From assembly GCA_041675325.1 (NCBI GenBank), contig JBAYUG010000001.1:1-64000 (forward strand): 64,000 nucleotides of DNA. The letters run 5' to 3'. The notes below the pieces were generated by a model. That model ran no database searches, was not told the origin of the DNA, and was given only the letters and a program-made list of their open reading frames with translations. Positions within the stretch are counted from its first letter, which is position 1. Each line of letters begins with the position of its first letter. The stretch is from CAIKZJ01 sp041675325 (lineage in GTDB: Bacteria > Bacteroidota > Ignavibacteria > Tepidaquicellales > Tepidaquicellaceae). The translations under genes were made by a program, and so were the position numbers. Positions 1 to 7,956 of this stretch are shown one piece after another.

Positions 1-1
1 A

Positions 2-451
2 AAAGAAGATGTAGATAAAATGCTAACCAATTTGAATCTGCCTGATCCTGAAAATATAAAGCATCAGAATGAGTTAAAGATTCCACTATTAAGCTTTAAA
101 AAATCATCACGTGCAGGATTATGGCTGCTGCTGGTGCCGGTGGTTTTTGCAATTACTGTTTTTCTTAAATATGAGCTGGGGGTATTCTCATCTTTTCTCG
201 ATGTCATCGTAAGTTTTTTCGCTGCTATTTCCAGGAATAACTTACTTACTTACTTAATACCCGTCATTTTTATAGGGCTCCCTTTACTAGCAATGATCAT
301 AAACTTCCTGGCATTCTGCCATTTTAATTTTATCAAAGAAAAAAAGGAACTCCTTGTAACCATTAAATACCGTCCCGTTAACATCGCAATATTTTTATTT
401 TCGTTTGCATTACTTGTTTTCTTTTTTATGCCGGACAGGTTTCCTTTTTAA
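2..451 (+). CDS. Membrane protein of unknown function, 5'-truncated by window edge
   Basis: The reading frame is open from the first bases of the window (KEDVDK precedes the first ATG at 20), so the gene probably begins outside it. If the ATG at 20 is the true start, the protein has 143 residues. After a short polar N-terminus containing LPDPENIK there are three to four hydrophobic segments (about residues 33-50, 55-70, 76-100 and 122-137 counted from the ATG), with a basic loop KEKKELLVTIKYRP before the last. It is therefore an inner-membrane protein. Small membrane proteins of this kind often follow ECF sigma-factor genes in Bacteroidota, but that neighbour is not visible here, so a role in signalling is only a guess. 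No enzymatic motif is seen. Confidence 0.55.
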   Translation, partial: KEDVDKMLTNLNLPDPENIKHQNELKIPLLSFKKSSRAGLWLLLVPVVFAITVFLKYELGVFSSFLDVIVSFFAAISRNNLLTYLIPVIFIGLPLLAMIINFLAFCHFNFIKEKKELLVTIKYRPVNIAIFLFSFALLVFFFMPDRFPF

Positions 452-564
452 CGGGAGGTCTTTATCGATGATCATTAAATCTTTTACGACATTGAAGGAA
501 ATTATATCAGACTAAACAACACCAGTTCAACACAAAATAATTAAAACATAAGAAAGAATACCAA

Positions 565-2235
565 ATGAAAAAACATAAATTTATTACTATACAAACAATA
601 ATTCTCACACTCGGAATTTTATTCAATCTTACTTATGCTCAACAGAAAGACGATGAGCAACTTGTCACATACTTTGACAAAATACTGTCTGAGCAATTCA
701 AAATTGATGAACCGGGTTTAACGGTTTTGGTTTCCCGTAATGGGCAGGTTATTTATAAGAAGGCATACGGCATGGCTAACCTGGAATTAAGCGTACCCAT
801 GCAAGTAGATAATGTTTTCTGGGTCGCCTCAATTGGTAAACAATTTACTGCAGTGGCAATATTACAGTTGATGGAACAGGGTAAACTAAATTTGCAGGAT
901 GAAATCACAAAGTTTATACCCGATTATCCTACACAGGGAAATAAAATCACGATTGAACATTTGCTGACGCATACATCGGGTATTCATAATTTTTCAGGTA
1001 TGGAAGACCCTGAAAAAAAGCTAGCATTGGATTGCACACCCAACGAAGTAATTGACTTTTTCAAGAACATACCTATGCGTTTTACCCCGGGTACAAAATG
1101 GGAATACAGTAATTCAGGTTATTTTTTACTGGGTTATATAATCGAAACAATTACGGGAAAACCATATTCAGAATATCTTGAAGAAATTTTTTTCAAGCCG
1201 CTTGGTATGACCAATTCACTTTTCGCAAGTAACAAAAGAATCATTAAAAACAGAGTGGGTGCTTACAGTCAAGGTGATAATGGTTTTGAAAATTCCAGAC
1301 ATTTGAATGCAACCATTATTTACTCAGCAGGTGCAATACAAACTACTGTAGAGGATTTTTATAAATGGCATCAAGCAGTTCATTCTTATAAATTTGTAAA
1401 AAAAGAAACCCTTGATAAAGCTTCTACAAGATATAAATTGACAGATGGAAATGAAACGGATTACGGCTATGGTTGGAAATTAGGTTACGTTTATGAAAGC
1501 CTTTCTATCTGGCATGGCGGTAGTATTGAGGGTTTTGGTACCACAGAAATTTATTTGCCCAAAGAAGATGTTTTTGTAGCTGTTTTTTCTAATTGCGATT
1601 GCATTTATCCCAAAGATATTGCTTCAAGATTGGCAGCCCTTACCGCTGGAAGAACTTACGACTATAAAGAAATATTTGTAGAAAATATAATTTTAAAAGG
1701 ATACACGGGTGTTTATGAAAATCAAAAAGGTTTACAGCAGATCATTACTGTTTCGGGAAATAAGTTGTTTTCTCAACTTGGCAGGGGTCCCAAGACAAAT
1801 TTAAACGCATATCAAAATGATATGTTTTTCATTGATGATGATCCAATGCAAACAATAGAATTTTTAATAAACACAAAAGGGAAAATCGAAAAATTAATAG
1901 CTCAAAAACTAACCGGAAACGAAGTTTGGAACAAAACTAATAAACCTATACCGGACTCAAACGGAATAAAAGTCGAAGGAAAGATATTGGAAACTTATGT
2001 GGGTGTATATGAAGTTACCTCTGGCTTCACTTTTTCGATCATCAAAGAACAAGAAAAACTTTTATTACAAGCCCCTGAACAAGAGAAACTTGAAATGTTT
2101 GCCGATACCGAAACAAAATTCTTTTTGAAAGTTAATGATGCGCAGCTTGAATTTATCAAAGACGATTCGGGCAAGATTTCGAAAGTAATTATGAATCAAG
2201 GCGGAAGACAAGCAGATGCAAAAAGGATAAAATAG
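565..2235 (+). CDS. Secreted serine hydrolase, class C beta-lactamase / D-Ala-D-Ala carboxypeptidase-like family
   Basis: 556 residues. An N-terminal signal peptide (about residues 1-25, ending LTYAQQ) sends it across the inner membrane. The Pfam Beta-lactamase (PF00144) fold is shown by the nucleophile motif S89-I-G-K92, the Y181-S-N183 motif and the H317-G-G319 box. From about residue 370 a second region resembles the C-terminal lipocalin-like or DUF3471 tails common in such hydrolases. Family members cleave D-amino peptides, esters or amides; the substrate cannot be told from sequence, and calling it an antibiotic-resistance enzyme would be unwarranted. It stands alone: the gene before it ends 113 bases upstream and the downstream region holds only decayed genes. 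Confidence 0.88.
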   Translation: MKKHKFITIQTIILTLGILFNLTYAQQKDDEQLVTYFDKILSEQFKIDEPGLTVLVSRNGQVIYKKAYGMANLELSVPMQVDNVFWVASIGKQFTAVAILQLMEQGKLNLQDEITKFIPDYPTQGNKITIEHLLTHTSGIHNFSGMEDPEKKLALDCTPNEVIDFFKNIPMRFTPGTKWEYSNSGYFLLGYIIETITGKPYSEYLEEIFFKPLGMTNSLFASNKRIIKNRVGAYSQGDNGFENSRHLNATIIYSAGAIQTTVEDFYKWHQAVHSYKFVKKETLDKASTRYKLTDGNETDYGYGWKLGYVYESLSIWHGGSIEGFGTTEIYLPKEDVFVAVFSNCDCIYPKDIASRLAALTAGRTYDYKEIFVENIILKGYTGVYENQKGLQQIITVSGNKLFSQLGRGPKTNLNAYQNDMFFIDDDPMQTIEFLINTKGKIEKLIAQKLTGNEVWNKTNKPIPDSNGIKVEGKILETYVGVYEVTSGFTFSIIKEQEKLLLQAPEQEKLEMFADTETKFFLKVNDAQLEFIKDDSGKISKVIMNQGGRQADAKRIK

Positions 2236-2294
2236 AATCTCAATTTATATTGTAATCAAAAAATAGATATCACGGATAATCAACACCACCGAGT

Positions 2295-2549
2295 TCACCG
2301 AGAGAAATCACCTGAGCACACAGAGATAATATTTATTTCAGCAATTGCATCTTTGAGCTTTGAAGTATCAGTACAGTCAATTACGTATTCAACCTGCATG
2401 TACTTTGAGAACATATCAGATGTAAAACGGTCATTCATCGTCAGTTAAGCAAGATCTTCGGCTTCTTCGGAATCTTCTGCGTATACATAGCATGACAAAT
2501 TTTCGTATCTCATATAACTGTATGGTATGGTTACATAATACTTATTCAT
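2295..2549 (-). pseudogene. Small gene interrupted by an in-frame stop
   Basis: On the minus strand an ATG at 2549, preceded by a strong AGGAGG site (AAGGAGGCGCG), opens an 85-codon frame that begins MNKYYVTIPYSYMRYEN. It carries an in-frame TAA at 2447-2445 after residue 34 (EEAEDLA-stop), then continues open to a TGA at 2297-2295 (LTMNDRFTSDMFSKY and so on). The preserved frame on both sides suggests one recent nonsense mutation in a protein of about 84 residues; readthrough is possible but less likely. It begins 13 bases after another broken small gene (2563-2756) in the same direction, so the two look like a former operon. The function is unknown; the acidic YAEDSEEAEDLA segment is typical of small accessory proteins of plasmids and integrative elements. 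Confidence 0.5.
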
Positions 2550-2562
2550 CGCGCCTCCTTGT

Positions 2563-2756
2563 TTACAGGCGTGTCTGTTGAGTAGGAGCCCATGGAATCA
2601 TTTTTTCTGCCTGTGGTTCCGCAATTTCTACCTGCTCAAGCGATGTAAGGTGTTCGTAAAAATGGAATTTACAAGCTTTGTCATCGGAATTTCTCTGGAT
2701 TTAGCTGCGTGATAAAGCGGATAAATCAGATCAGGCTGGATTTTGGGACTGTACAT
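2563..2756 (-). pseudogene. Frameshifted small gene, ribbon-helix-helix-like N-terminus
   Basis: A start codon at 2756 with an AAAGGAG site begins MYSPKIQPDLIYPLYHAAKSREIPMTKLVNS, which reads like the short ribbon-helix-helix-type proteins that start with 'YSPKI...LI..LY..AK....PMT.LVN'. The frame stops soon afterwards (…TLHRLSR-stop), but shifting one base resumes an open frame (HFYEHLTSLEQVEIAEPQAEKMIPW) down to a TAA at 2565-2563. The length from start to that stop is 194 bases, one short of a multiple of three, consistent with a single-base deletion. Its stop lies 13 bases before the next small broken gene on the same strand. Assignment to the ribbon-helix-helix class is by eye only. Confidence 0.5.
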
Positions 2757-2929
2757 TATTAAACTCCTTTCTTTAAGTTTAGTATTACAGATATATTATA
2801 CCAGATATGTTAGAAGTTTTATAAGATTCTTAAGATGTCAATAACATTGACGAAGTGAATGGGAAGGCGACTTTTAACGGGATATTCGCATTATATATGG
2901 AATATTAGTTTTCATTTGCTTTTAATATA

Positions 2930-4060
2930 TTGAAATGCTTTAAATTAAACTTATATTATTGCCCATTGGAAGATTTTGAAGAAATAGGACATTCAGGCGG
3001 AAAAATTGAGTTAAAAAAAGAAAAGGACAACTCAATTATGTTTAAAATCTCTGGAGCGAATCCTTGGGCTATGTCAATGCACTTCATAGCAATAAGTATT
3101 GATGGTAAAATTTTGGGCATAATAAAAAATATTGGGGGTTATGCACCAGATTCAAAACCCGAAGTTCAAAATTATATACAAGGAATTGTTATTTCAGATA
3201 GAAATGGTTTATATGGTAGGACATGTCCAACTTGTAAAGGATATTTTAGAACAGATTCTCCGGCTGACCCAACATATTGTCCATATTGTTACTACGAAGG
3301 AAACGGAATCAATTTCTTAACAAAAAATCAGTTACAGTTTATTGATGCATATTTCAAAACGTATATAAACATATTAGTAAATGGAGGCGAAGCCGTAATT
3401 GATTTAGATGAAATAACAAACAAACTGGAAAACAACAAATCACCTTGGGTTTATTCTGAAGAAAAACAACAAACACAAATTAGGTGTGAATGTGATACAG
3501 TATTTGATATTTTAGGCGAGTATGGAAGGTGCACACAATGTTGTAAACATAATTCAACCAAAATTATTAATGACAAATTTGAAATCACTGAAAAAGATTT
3601 TGTTGAATACGAATCCAATACAAAAGAAAGTAATAAACGGGAAAATGAATGGAAATCAATATTATCAAACGGAGTTTCTATTTATGATGGATTAGGAAAT
3701 GAATTCAGAAGAAGATTATTATATTTGCCTTATACACCGAAGCGTAGAAATGATTTAGCTCAAATTAGTTTTCAAAATATTTTAAAATCAGGTGAATGTT
3801 TAAACAATTGGTTTGCAATAGATGTATTTTCTGGAATAAAGGAAGACGATAAAAGTTTTATAAATAAAATGTTCAACAAAAGACATCTGTTTTCTCACAA
3901 AAATGGAATTGTTGATAATGAATATCTTAACAATACAAGTGATACAAGTTTAAAATTAGGTCAATTAGTTCGATTAAAAAGTAAAGAGATAAAACGATTC
4001 ATTCCATTAATTAGACATGTTTGCATCAATCTAATTACTGGATTTGAAAGTATAAAATAA
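2930..4060 (+). CDS. Zinc-ribbon protein with C-terminal HEPN-type Rx4H motif
   Basis: 376 residues, from a TTG start; no in-frame ATG lies near the N-terminus and the upstream region has no strong Shine-Dalgarno site. Two zinc-binding clusters are visible: C99-P-T-C102 with C117-P-Y-C120, and C186-x-C188 with C201-x2-C204-C205. The last 100 residues are helical and contain NKRHLFSHKNGIVDNEYL, in which R318 and H323 form an Rx4H motif followed by a 'G-I-V-D..Y' stretch, the signature of HEPN domains. Many HEPN proteins are RNases in toxin-antitoxin, abortive infection or CRISPR systems. It is followed after 47 bases by a 146-residue gene of unknown function. Codon use is very AT-rich, like the neighbouring accessory genes. 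The HEPN call is inferred from motif alone, and no recognisable MNT antitoxin accompanies it. Confidence 0.6.
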   Translation: MKCFKLNLYYCPLEDFEEIGHSGGKIELKKEKDNSIMFKISGANPWAMSMHFIAISIDGKILGIIKNIGGYAPDSKPEVQNYIQGIVISDRNGLYGRTCPTCKGYFRTDSPADPTYCPYCYYEGNGINFLTKNQLQFIDAYFKTYINILVNGGEAVIDLDEITNKLENNKSPWVYSEEKQQTQIRCECDTVFDILGEYGRCTQCCKHNSTKIINDKFEITEKDFVEYESNTKESNKRENEWKSILSNGVSIYDGLGNEFRRRLLYLPYTPKRRNDLAQISFQNILKSGECLNNWFAIDVFSGIKEDDKSFINKMFNKRHLFSHKNGIVDNEYLNNTSDTSLKLGQLVRLKSKEIKRFIPLIRHVCINLITGFESIK

Positions 4061-4107
4061 AACTCATTTGAACAATAATTTAGTCTAAAAAATTAATTAA
4101 TAAAAAT

Positions 4108-4548
4108 TTGCCACAAGTATTTCACTTAAATCCAGACAACAATAATCAAGCTGTAATTGATAACACAGAGAGAGGTACTTCTACAGATATATCAAATCTC
4201 GAGGATTCTCTTTATTTAGATATAGTTAACGAAAATAGTTTGAGAATTCGTATTGACCAGTATACCTCTGATAATTCATTACATCAATATAAAGCTTTTA
4301 TTGATCTCAATTATGAAAATGCTAAGTTATTTTGTAATTGGATAAATCAAACTGAAGACAGGAATTTGAGAATTGACCAACGACACGATAATTTGCAGTG
4401 TAATTTTTTTGATATTGTTAATAACATATTTTTAATCGTTGAACAGCTTGATATTTTCACACATCAACCCGAAGAACGTGCTTCATTCACAATACACAAC
4501 CACAATATTCAACCTTTGTACGAATGGTTAAGAACATTTTTCTCATAG
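4108..4548 (+). CDS. Hypothetical protein, possible partner of the zinc-ribbon/HEPN-like gene
   Basis: 146 residues with a TTG start (TTG CCA CAA GTA). It is acidic, soluble and without signal peptide, Cys motifs or membrane segments; it is rich in Asn, Asp and aromatic residues (for example KLFCNWINQTEDRNLRID and PLYEWLRTFFS at the end). It lies 47 bases downstream of the HEPN-motif protein, in the same direction and with similar base composition, so it may be co-transcribed with it. I do not recognise the family. It could be a neutralising partner if the upstream gene is a toxin, but nothing in the sequence proves this. Confidence 0.5.
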   Translation: MPQVFHLNPDNNNQAVIDNTERGTSTDISNLEDSLYLDIVNENSLRIRIDQYTSDNSLHQYKAFIDLNYENAKLFCNWINQTEDRNLRIDQRHDNLQCNFFDIVNNIFLIVEQLDIFTHQPEERASFTIHNHNIQPLYEWLRTFFS

Positions 4549-4594
4549 TAAAGCACAATTTAAGCTAATTATTAAAGAATAATTAGGGGCAACT

Positions 4595-4800
4595 GTTCTG
4601 TTTCAGATGGAATTGGACAAATTAAATCATTAACTTTGCATTATATATAAACACACATTCGTTTCATCAATAGGCATAGCCCTTATACTAAGAAGAACTT
4701 ATTGAAAACAGAACACCTTTAAACTAGCTATCAGAGAAATATAAAATTCCTCAAAATGATATTTATAACTGGGCGCTGAACCAATATAAACATAGTCATT
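4595..4800 (+). pseudogene. Remnant of transposase OrfA (HTH part), copy 1
   Basis: Between 4695 and 4800 one frame reads ENRTPLN-stop-LSEKYKIPQNDIYNWALNQYKH, which matches the helix-turn-helix N-terminal part of IS transposases of the COG2963 kind (LREHLEN..P.S.L.EKY.I.PN.FY.W). It has an internal TAG and no start codon, so it is dead. The same remnant, less diverged at its start, occurs at 8396-8560. Both copies are preceded by the shared stretch CAGATGGAATTGGACAAA and are followed by the same small ORF. Confidence 0.55.
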
Positions 4801-4865
4801 TTATTTAGATTTGTTTGTTGATTATTTAATTTTATATTCTTTTTAAAACTAAACAGGAGAATAAA

Positions 4866-5042
4866 ATGGAAGTGAAAATTGAAAACGGAAAGTTATTTAT
4901 AGAAATTGATTTACAGGAACCAACACCAAGTGCATCAGGAAAAACTTTAGTGGTCGCGACCACTCACGGAAATGTAGTCACGGATTGTGTTGTTGACGGA
5001 AAACCTTTGGTGATAGGTTTGAATGCTTATGTGAAGAAGTGA
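4866..5042 (+). CDS. Small conserved hypothetical protein (58 aa), intact copy
   Basis: An ATG at 4866 with a CAGGAG site encodes MEVKIENGKLFIEIDLQEP…TPSASGKTLVVATTHGN and ends LVIGLNAYVKK. I know this type of short protein (PTPSxSGKTLVVASTHGN…VDGKPVVVGLNAYIKK) as a widespread conserved hypothetical in bacteria, with no function that I can name. The compact beta-strand pattern suggests a small folded domain. It sits between a transposase remnant and a dinB remnant, and a second, 3'-truncated copy with the same 5' flank lies at 8610-8753, so it appears to have travelled with the mobile element. Confidence 0.65.
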   Translation: MEVKIENGKLFIEIDLQEPTPSASGKTLVVATTHGNVVTDCVVDGKPLVIGLNAYVKK

Positions 5043-5080
5043 CGGACAGTTTCTCGAATTCCTTAAAAACACAAATTTAA

Positions 5081-5428
5081 GGGGATATTCACTTGGTTCA
5101 TCACTCAAATGACGACAGAATTCTTTATGAAGCTGCGCTTGATGTTTATATGTGCTTCCCACAGCCTAATGAATACCTTAGAGCGAGAATGTTTGGAATG
5201 GGTGTTTTTAGCTTACACCAGGACACAAAGGATTGAAAGCAGGAGCTCTTTAAGAATCGAGTTAAGGTGTCCTTTTATGCGCTTGATAAGTTAAAGTAGA
5301 AATATGGCGAGGGGATTATTAGGATTGGGTTGGGGGAGGGTAAAATTAATATCGAGAAGTTTTACTTATACTGTGAACCAGCTTCCGGAATAAGAAAAGA
5401 ATATCAACAGATTGATTCACGAATATAA
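5081..5428 (+). pseudogene. Remnant of Y-family DNA polymerase (DinB/UmuC) C-terminus
   Basis: One frame reads VHHSNDDRILYEAALDVYM, then RARMFGMGVFSLHQDTKD, a TGA at 5234-5236, KQELFKNRVKVSFYALDKLK, a TAG at 5297-5299, and KYGEGIIRIG to a TAA at 5426-5428. This matches the little-finger end of DinB/UmuC polymerases ('A...L......RVRLLGV.LS....... Q.LF......+..L..ALD.L+.KYG...I.RG'). Two nonsense codons and the absence of the catalytic N-terminal two thirds make it a relic. It lies within the duplicated debris upstream of the reverse transcriptase gene and points to loss of a once larger accessory segment. Confidence 0.6.
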
Positions 5429-5611
5429 CAAAACCAAATAAATTTAGCCGCTACCGGCGATGGGTAAGTTACAAAAGCATTCGAGGACCACGATATGGAA
5501 ATTGTGGGTTATCACTCATTTTGTATCATAATAAATTTGTTCTTGAAATATCAAGAAAGAAACCGTAAGTTGATTAGAACAATCTACCCTTAATGATAAA
5601 AATATATACTA
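5429..5611 (+). other. Non-coding leader of the reverse transcriptase gene with small hairpins
   Basis: 183 bases without an open frame separate the dinB remnant from the reverse transcriptase start. A 7-bp stem with a 6-nt loop (CCACGAT ATGGAA ATTGTGG) occupies 5488-5507, and a 4-bp GCCG/CGGC hairpin lies near 5450. Several antiviral reverse transcriptases are encoded beside a template or structural ncRNA, so this stretch is the place to look for one, but the hairpins are weak and nothing proves transcription. Confidence 0.25.
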
Positions 5612-7234
5612 ATGGATAAAAAATTCATTTCACTTGCAATAGATAACGTTGTAAATTACGGAGACACAGATATTTTCCCGTTTCCAGTTGAAAATATAGT
5701 GTTTCGAGACAAGAAAGATGATATTATTGATTTGATATGTAAGTTTGATAGAAGAAATTTGAATGAGAGAATATTGAAACAAACTATAGGAGAAAAACCT
5801 CCTCAAAACATATATACTTGTTCACCTATTGGATATAATGGTTTCCGCTGGGCAACTTGCATAGAACCATTCTGGAATGTTTATTTATTATCCTTGGTTA
5901 TTTCTATTTCGACGGATTTAGAAAAAACCAGAATTCCAAAAAACGTAGTTCATTCATATAGATATAAACCAGATATTAAATCGGGGTCATTATTTGACAA
6001 GAAATATGGATGGATGTCTTTTCAAGAACAAGCGGAGTTAATGGCAAAAAACGGAAAATATCAATATGTCCTTTCATGCGATATTGCAGATTTTTACAAT
6101 AGAATTTATCACCATGATTTGATTGCGGCTTTATTACAAGCAACTAGTAAATCAAACATTGTAAATAAAATAAAACATATACTAACTACAGTATCAAATG
6201 GCACCTCCTATGGATTGCCAATTGGAGGACCTGCTTCAAGAATATTGGCGGAACAGGTTTTACATGATATAGATAAGTTAATGAGTTGTAATAAAATTAA
6301 ATTTGTACGCTTCGTTGACGATTATTATATTTTTGCAAATACCCTAGAACAGGCACACTCTTATCTTAATTTTATGACAAACATATTGATGAGTAACCAA
6401 GGATTAAGTTTGCAGAAACACAAAACTCAGATAATCTCAAAAATTGAGTTTCTAAATCTGATTAAAAATAGAATTAGAGGGGAGGGAGATGATCAAAGCT
6501 CAAAAGAAAAAACCAAATTTATGTCTTTACCTATTAAATATGACCCATATTCACCAACCGCAAAAGTAGATTACGAAAGGATTAAAGGTAATCTTAAAGA
6601 TTTTAATATTCTTTCTTTATTAAATGAGGAATTACAAAAATCTAAGATACATCAACAGTTTAGCAAGAGACTAATACAATCACTTGACGTGGCGGATAAG
6701 GAGGTAATATCTGATTCTTTCAAAGTAATTGTTCAAAAGTATCAAGTGTTATACCCTATTTTTCCAACTATTATGATAGCAGCTTTCAAAAATTATGATA
6801 GATTAAACAAAAATGCTCAAGATTCAATTATAAATAGTCTTTTAGATTTATTTGACAGAAACAGCCATATAATTCAAAATGATTTAAATTTAGCTTATGC
6901 AATTAGGGTTTTAGGGTTGCGTAAATCCGATGAAAACGAATCTTTAATCGTTCAAGTTTATAATGACGCATCAAATAATGAATTTATTAAAAATATTTGT
7001 TTGCAAATCATGATTCGATGGAAATCAGCATATTTCATTTCTGATTTAAAAACCAAATTTTCTAATATGCAATACTGGCAAAGACGTATGTTCATAATAG
7101 GTTCATACATTTTAAAGGAAGAAGGAAGGCATTGGAGAAATAATACGATTAATAATTTTAATGATTTAGAAAAAATTATTAACAATTGGTCTAAGGAGAA
7201 CTTTCAAATTAGAAATTGGATGATGCCATTATGA
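5612..7234 (+). CDS. Reverse transcriptase of the defence-associated (UG/Abi-like) type
   Basis: 540 residues. The polymerase core occupies about residues 65-290. It shows motif A LSCDIADFYNRIYHHDL with D157, motif B GLPIGGPASR (201-210) and the catalytic motif C FVRFVDDYYIF with D236-D237. The FVDD form, in place of the YADD of retrons and group II introns, and the absence of maturase or HNH domains point to the unknown-group/abortive-infection class of cellular reverse transcriptases. Residues from about 320 to 540 are predicted helical, resembling the alpha-repeat tails of AbiA, AbiK and Abi-P2. Such enzymes act in phage defence, often by protein-primed or ncRNA-templated DNA synthesis. 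The stop overlaps the next gene by ATGA, so the two are translationally coupled. The subclass cannot be fixed without a phylogeny. Confidence 0.85.
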   Translation: MDKKFISLAIDNVVNYGDTDIFPFPVENIVFRDKKDDIIDLICKFDRRNLNERILKQTIGEKPPQNIYTCSPIGYNGFRWATCIEPFWNVYLLSLVISISTDLEKTRIPKNVVHSYRYKPDIKSGSLFDKKYGWMSFQEQAELMAKNGKYQYVLSCDIADFYNRIYHHDLIAALLQATSKSNIVNKIKHILTTVSNGTSYGLPIGGPASRILAEQVLHDIDKLMSCNKIKFVRFVDDYYIFANTLEQAHSYLNFMTNILMSNQGLSLQKHKTQIISKIEFLNLIKNRIRGEGDDQSSKEKTKFMSLPIKYDPYSPTAKVDYERIKGNLKDFNILSLLNEELQKSKIHQQFSKRLIQSLDVADKEVISDSFKVIVQKYQVLYPIFPTIMIAAFKNYDRLNKNAQDSIINSLLDLFDRNSHIIQNDLNLAYAIRVLGLRKSDENESLIVQVYNDASNNEFIKNICLQIMIRWKSAYFISDLKTKFSNMQYWQRRMFIIGSYILKEEGRHWRNNTINNFNDLEKIINNWSKENFQIRNWMMPL

Positions 7235-7956
7235 TTTCAGAACTAACATTCATTAGAGAGTACAGTTCTTTTTGGGAAAAGATATTTCCAGGTGCGGATT
7301 TTTATATTCGTGGAATAAATTCTGTATTAAGCAAGAAATATATTGATAAATTATCCATTTCTGAAGATGATACAAATAGAAGAGCATTAGTTAATAATGT
7401 TGCGTTTTGTTTATTTGATTTGCTTATTAAGAAATCAATTAAACTTGATAAATTAGACACGGTGAATTTTGAATCAAAGAAAATGATCCGATTAATTGAA
7501 CTAGAAAGATACAAGCTTTCAAATAGTAGATTCGGTGATATTTTAACATCCGAAATATCTGTTAGCGAAAAACCTGTTATTATTGAATTATCAAAAAGAC
7601 TATTTAATTACTATTCAAAAAAACCGCATATTATTATTTCTCCTCGTTTTAAAGGTGTTGGAATATTAAATTCGGTCGAAGGTGATGTTGCGTATGATAA
7701 CACATTATCAGAAGTAAAAGCAGGTGGAAAAAATTTTAAGATTCAGGATTTAAGGCAACTGTATATATATTTGGCTTTAAATTACATTTCAACAAAAAAG
7801 ATAGATTTCACAAGAATAGAATTATTTAATCCTAGAACCGGAATGCTTTGGAGCGAAGAAATAGAAAATGTTTCAAGTAATTTATCTGGAACATCTACTG
7901 CGGAAATATTAAATGATATTATTTTTTATATTTCTGAGGAATTCAAATCCTTATAA
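7231..7956 (+). CDS. PD-(D/E)XK nuclease-like protein coupled to the reverse transcriptase
   Basis: 241 residues from the ATG at 7231, which overlaps the reverse transcriptase stop as ATGA; an earlier in-frame TTG at 7216 is less likely. The N-terminal half is helical. The C-terminal half carries the ordered pattern of a restriction-endonuclease fold: an acidic helix (ELSKRLFNYY, about 119-128), D152 in EGDVAYD, E161-V-K163, and D173-L-R-Q176-L-Y-I-Y180, the Q-x3-Y helix that follows the E-x-K strand in many Cas4- and RecB-like nucleases. It is thus probably a Mg-dependent DNase, perhaps the effector or the processing partner of the reverse transcriptase. No family name can be given with confidence. 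Confidence 0.65.
   Translation: MISELTFIREYSSFWEKIFPGADFYIRGINSVLSKKYIDKLSISEDDTNRRALVNNVAFCLFDLLIKKSIKLDKLDTVNFESKKMIRLIELERYKLSNSRFGDILTSEISVSEKPVIIELSKRLFNYYSKKPHIIISPRFKGVGILNSVEGDVAYDNTLSEVKAGGKNFKIQDLRQLYIYLALNYISTKKIDFTRIELFNPRTGMLWSEEIENVSSNLSGTSTAEILNDIIFYISEEFKSL

Noticed and set aside
565..2235. Antibiotic-resistance beta-lactamase
   Set aside because: The SxxK, YxN and HGG motifs define the broad serine hydrolase family; nothing indicates beta-lactam hydrolysis, and the long C-terminal domain is typical of non-resistance members.
5612..7234. Retron or group II intron reverse transcriptase
   Set aside because: The catalytic motif is FVDD rather than YADD, no msr/msd-like inverted repeats are visible beside the gene, and no maturase, HNH or intron RNA domain V hairpin is seen.
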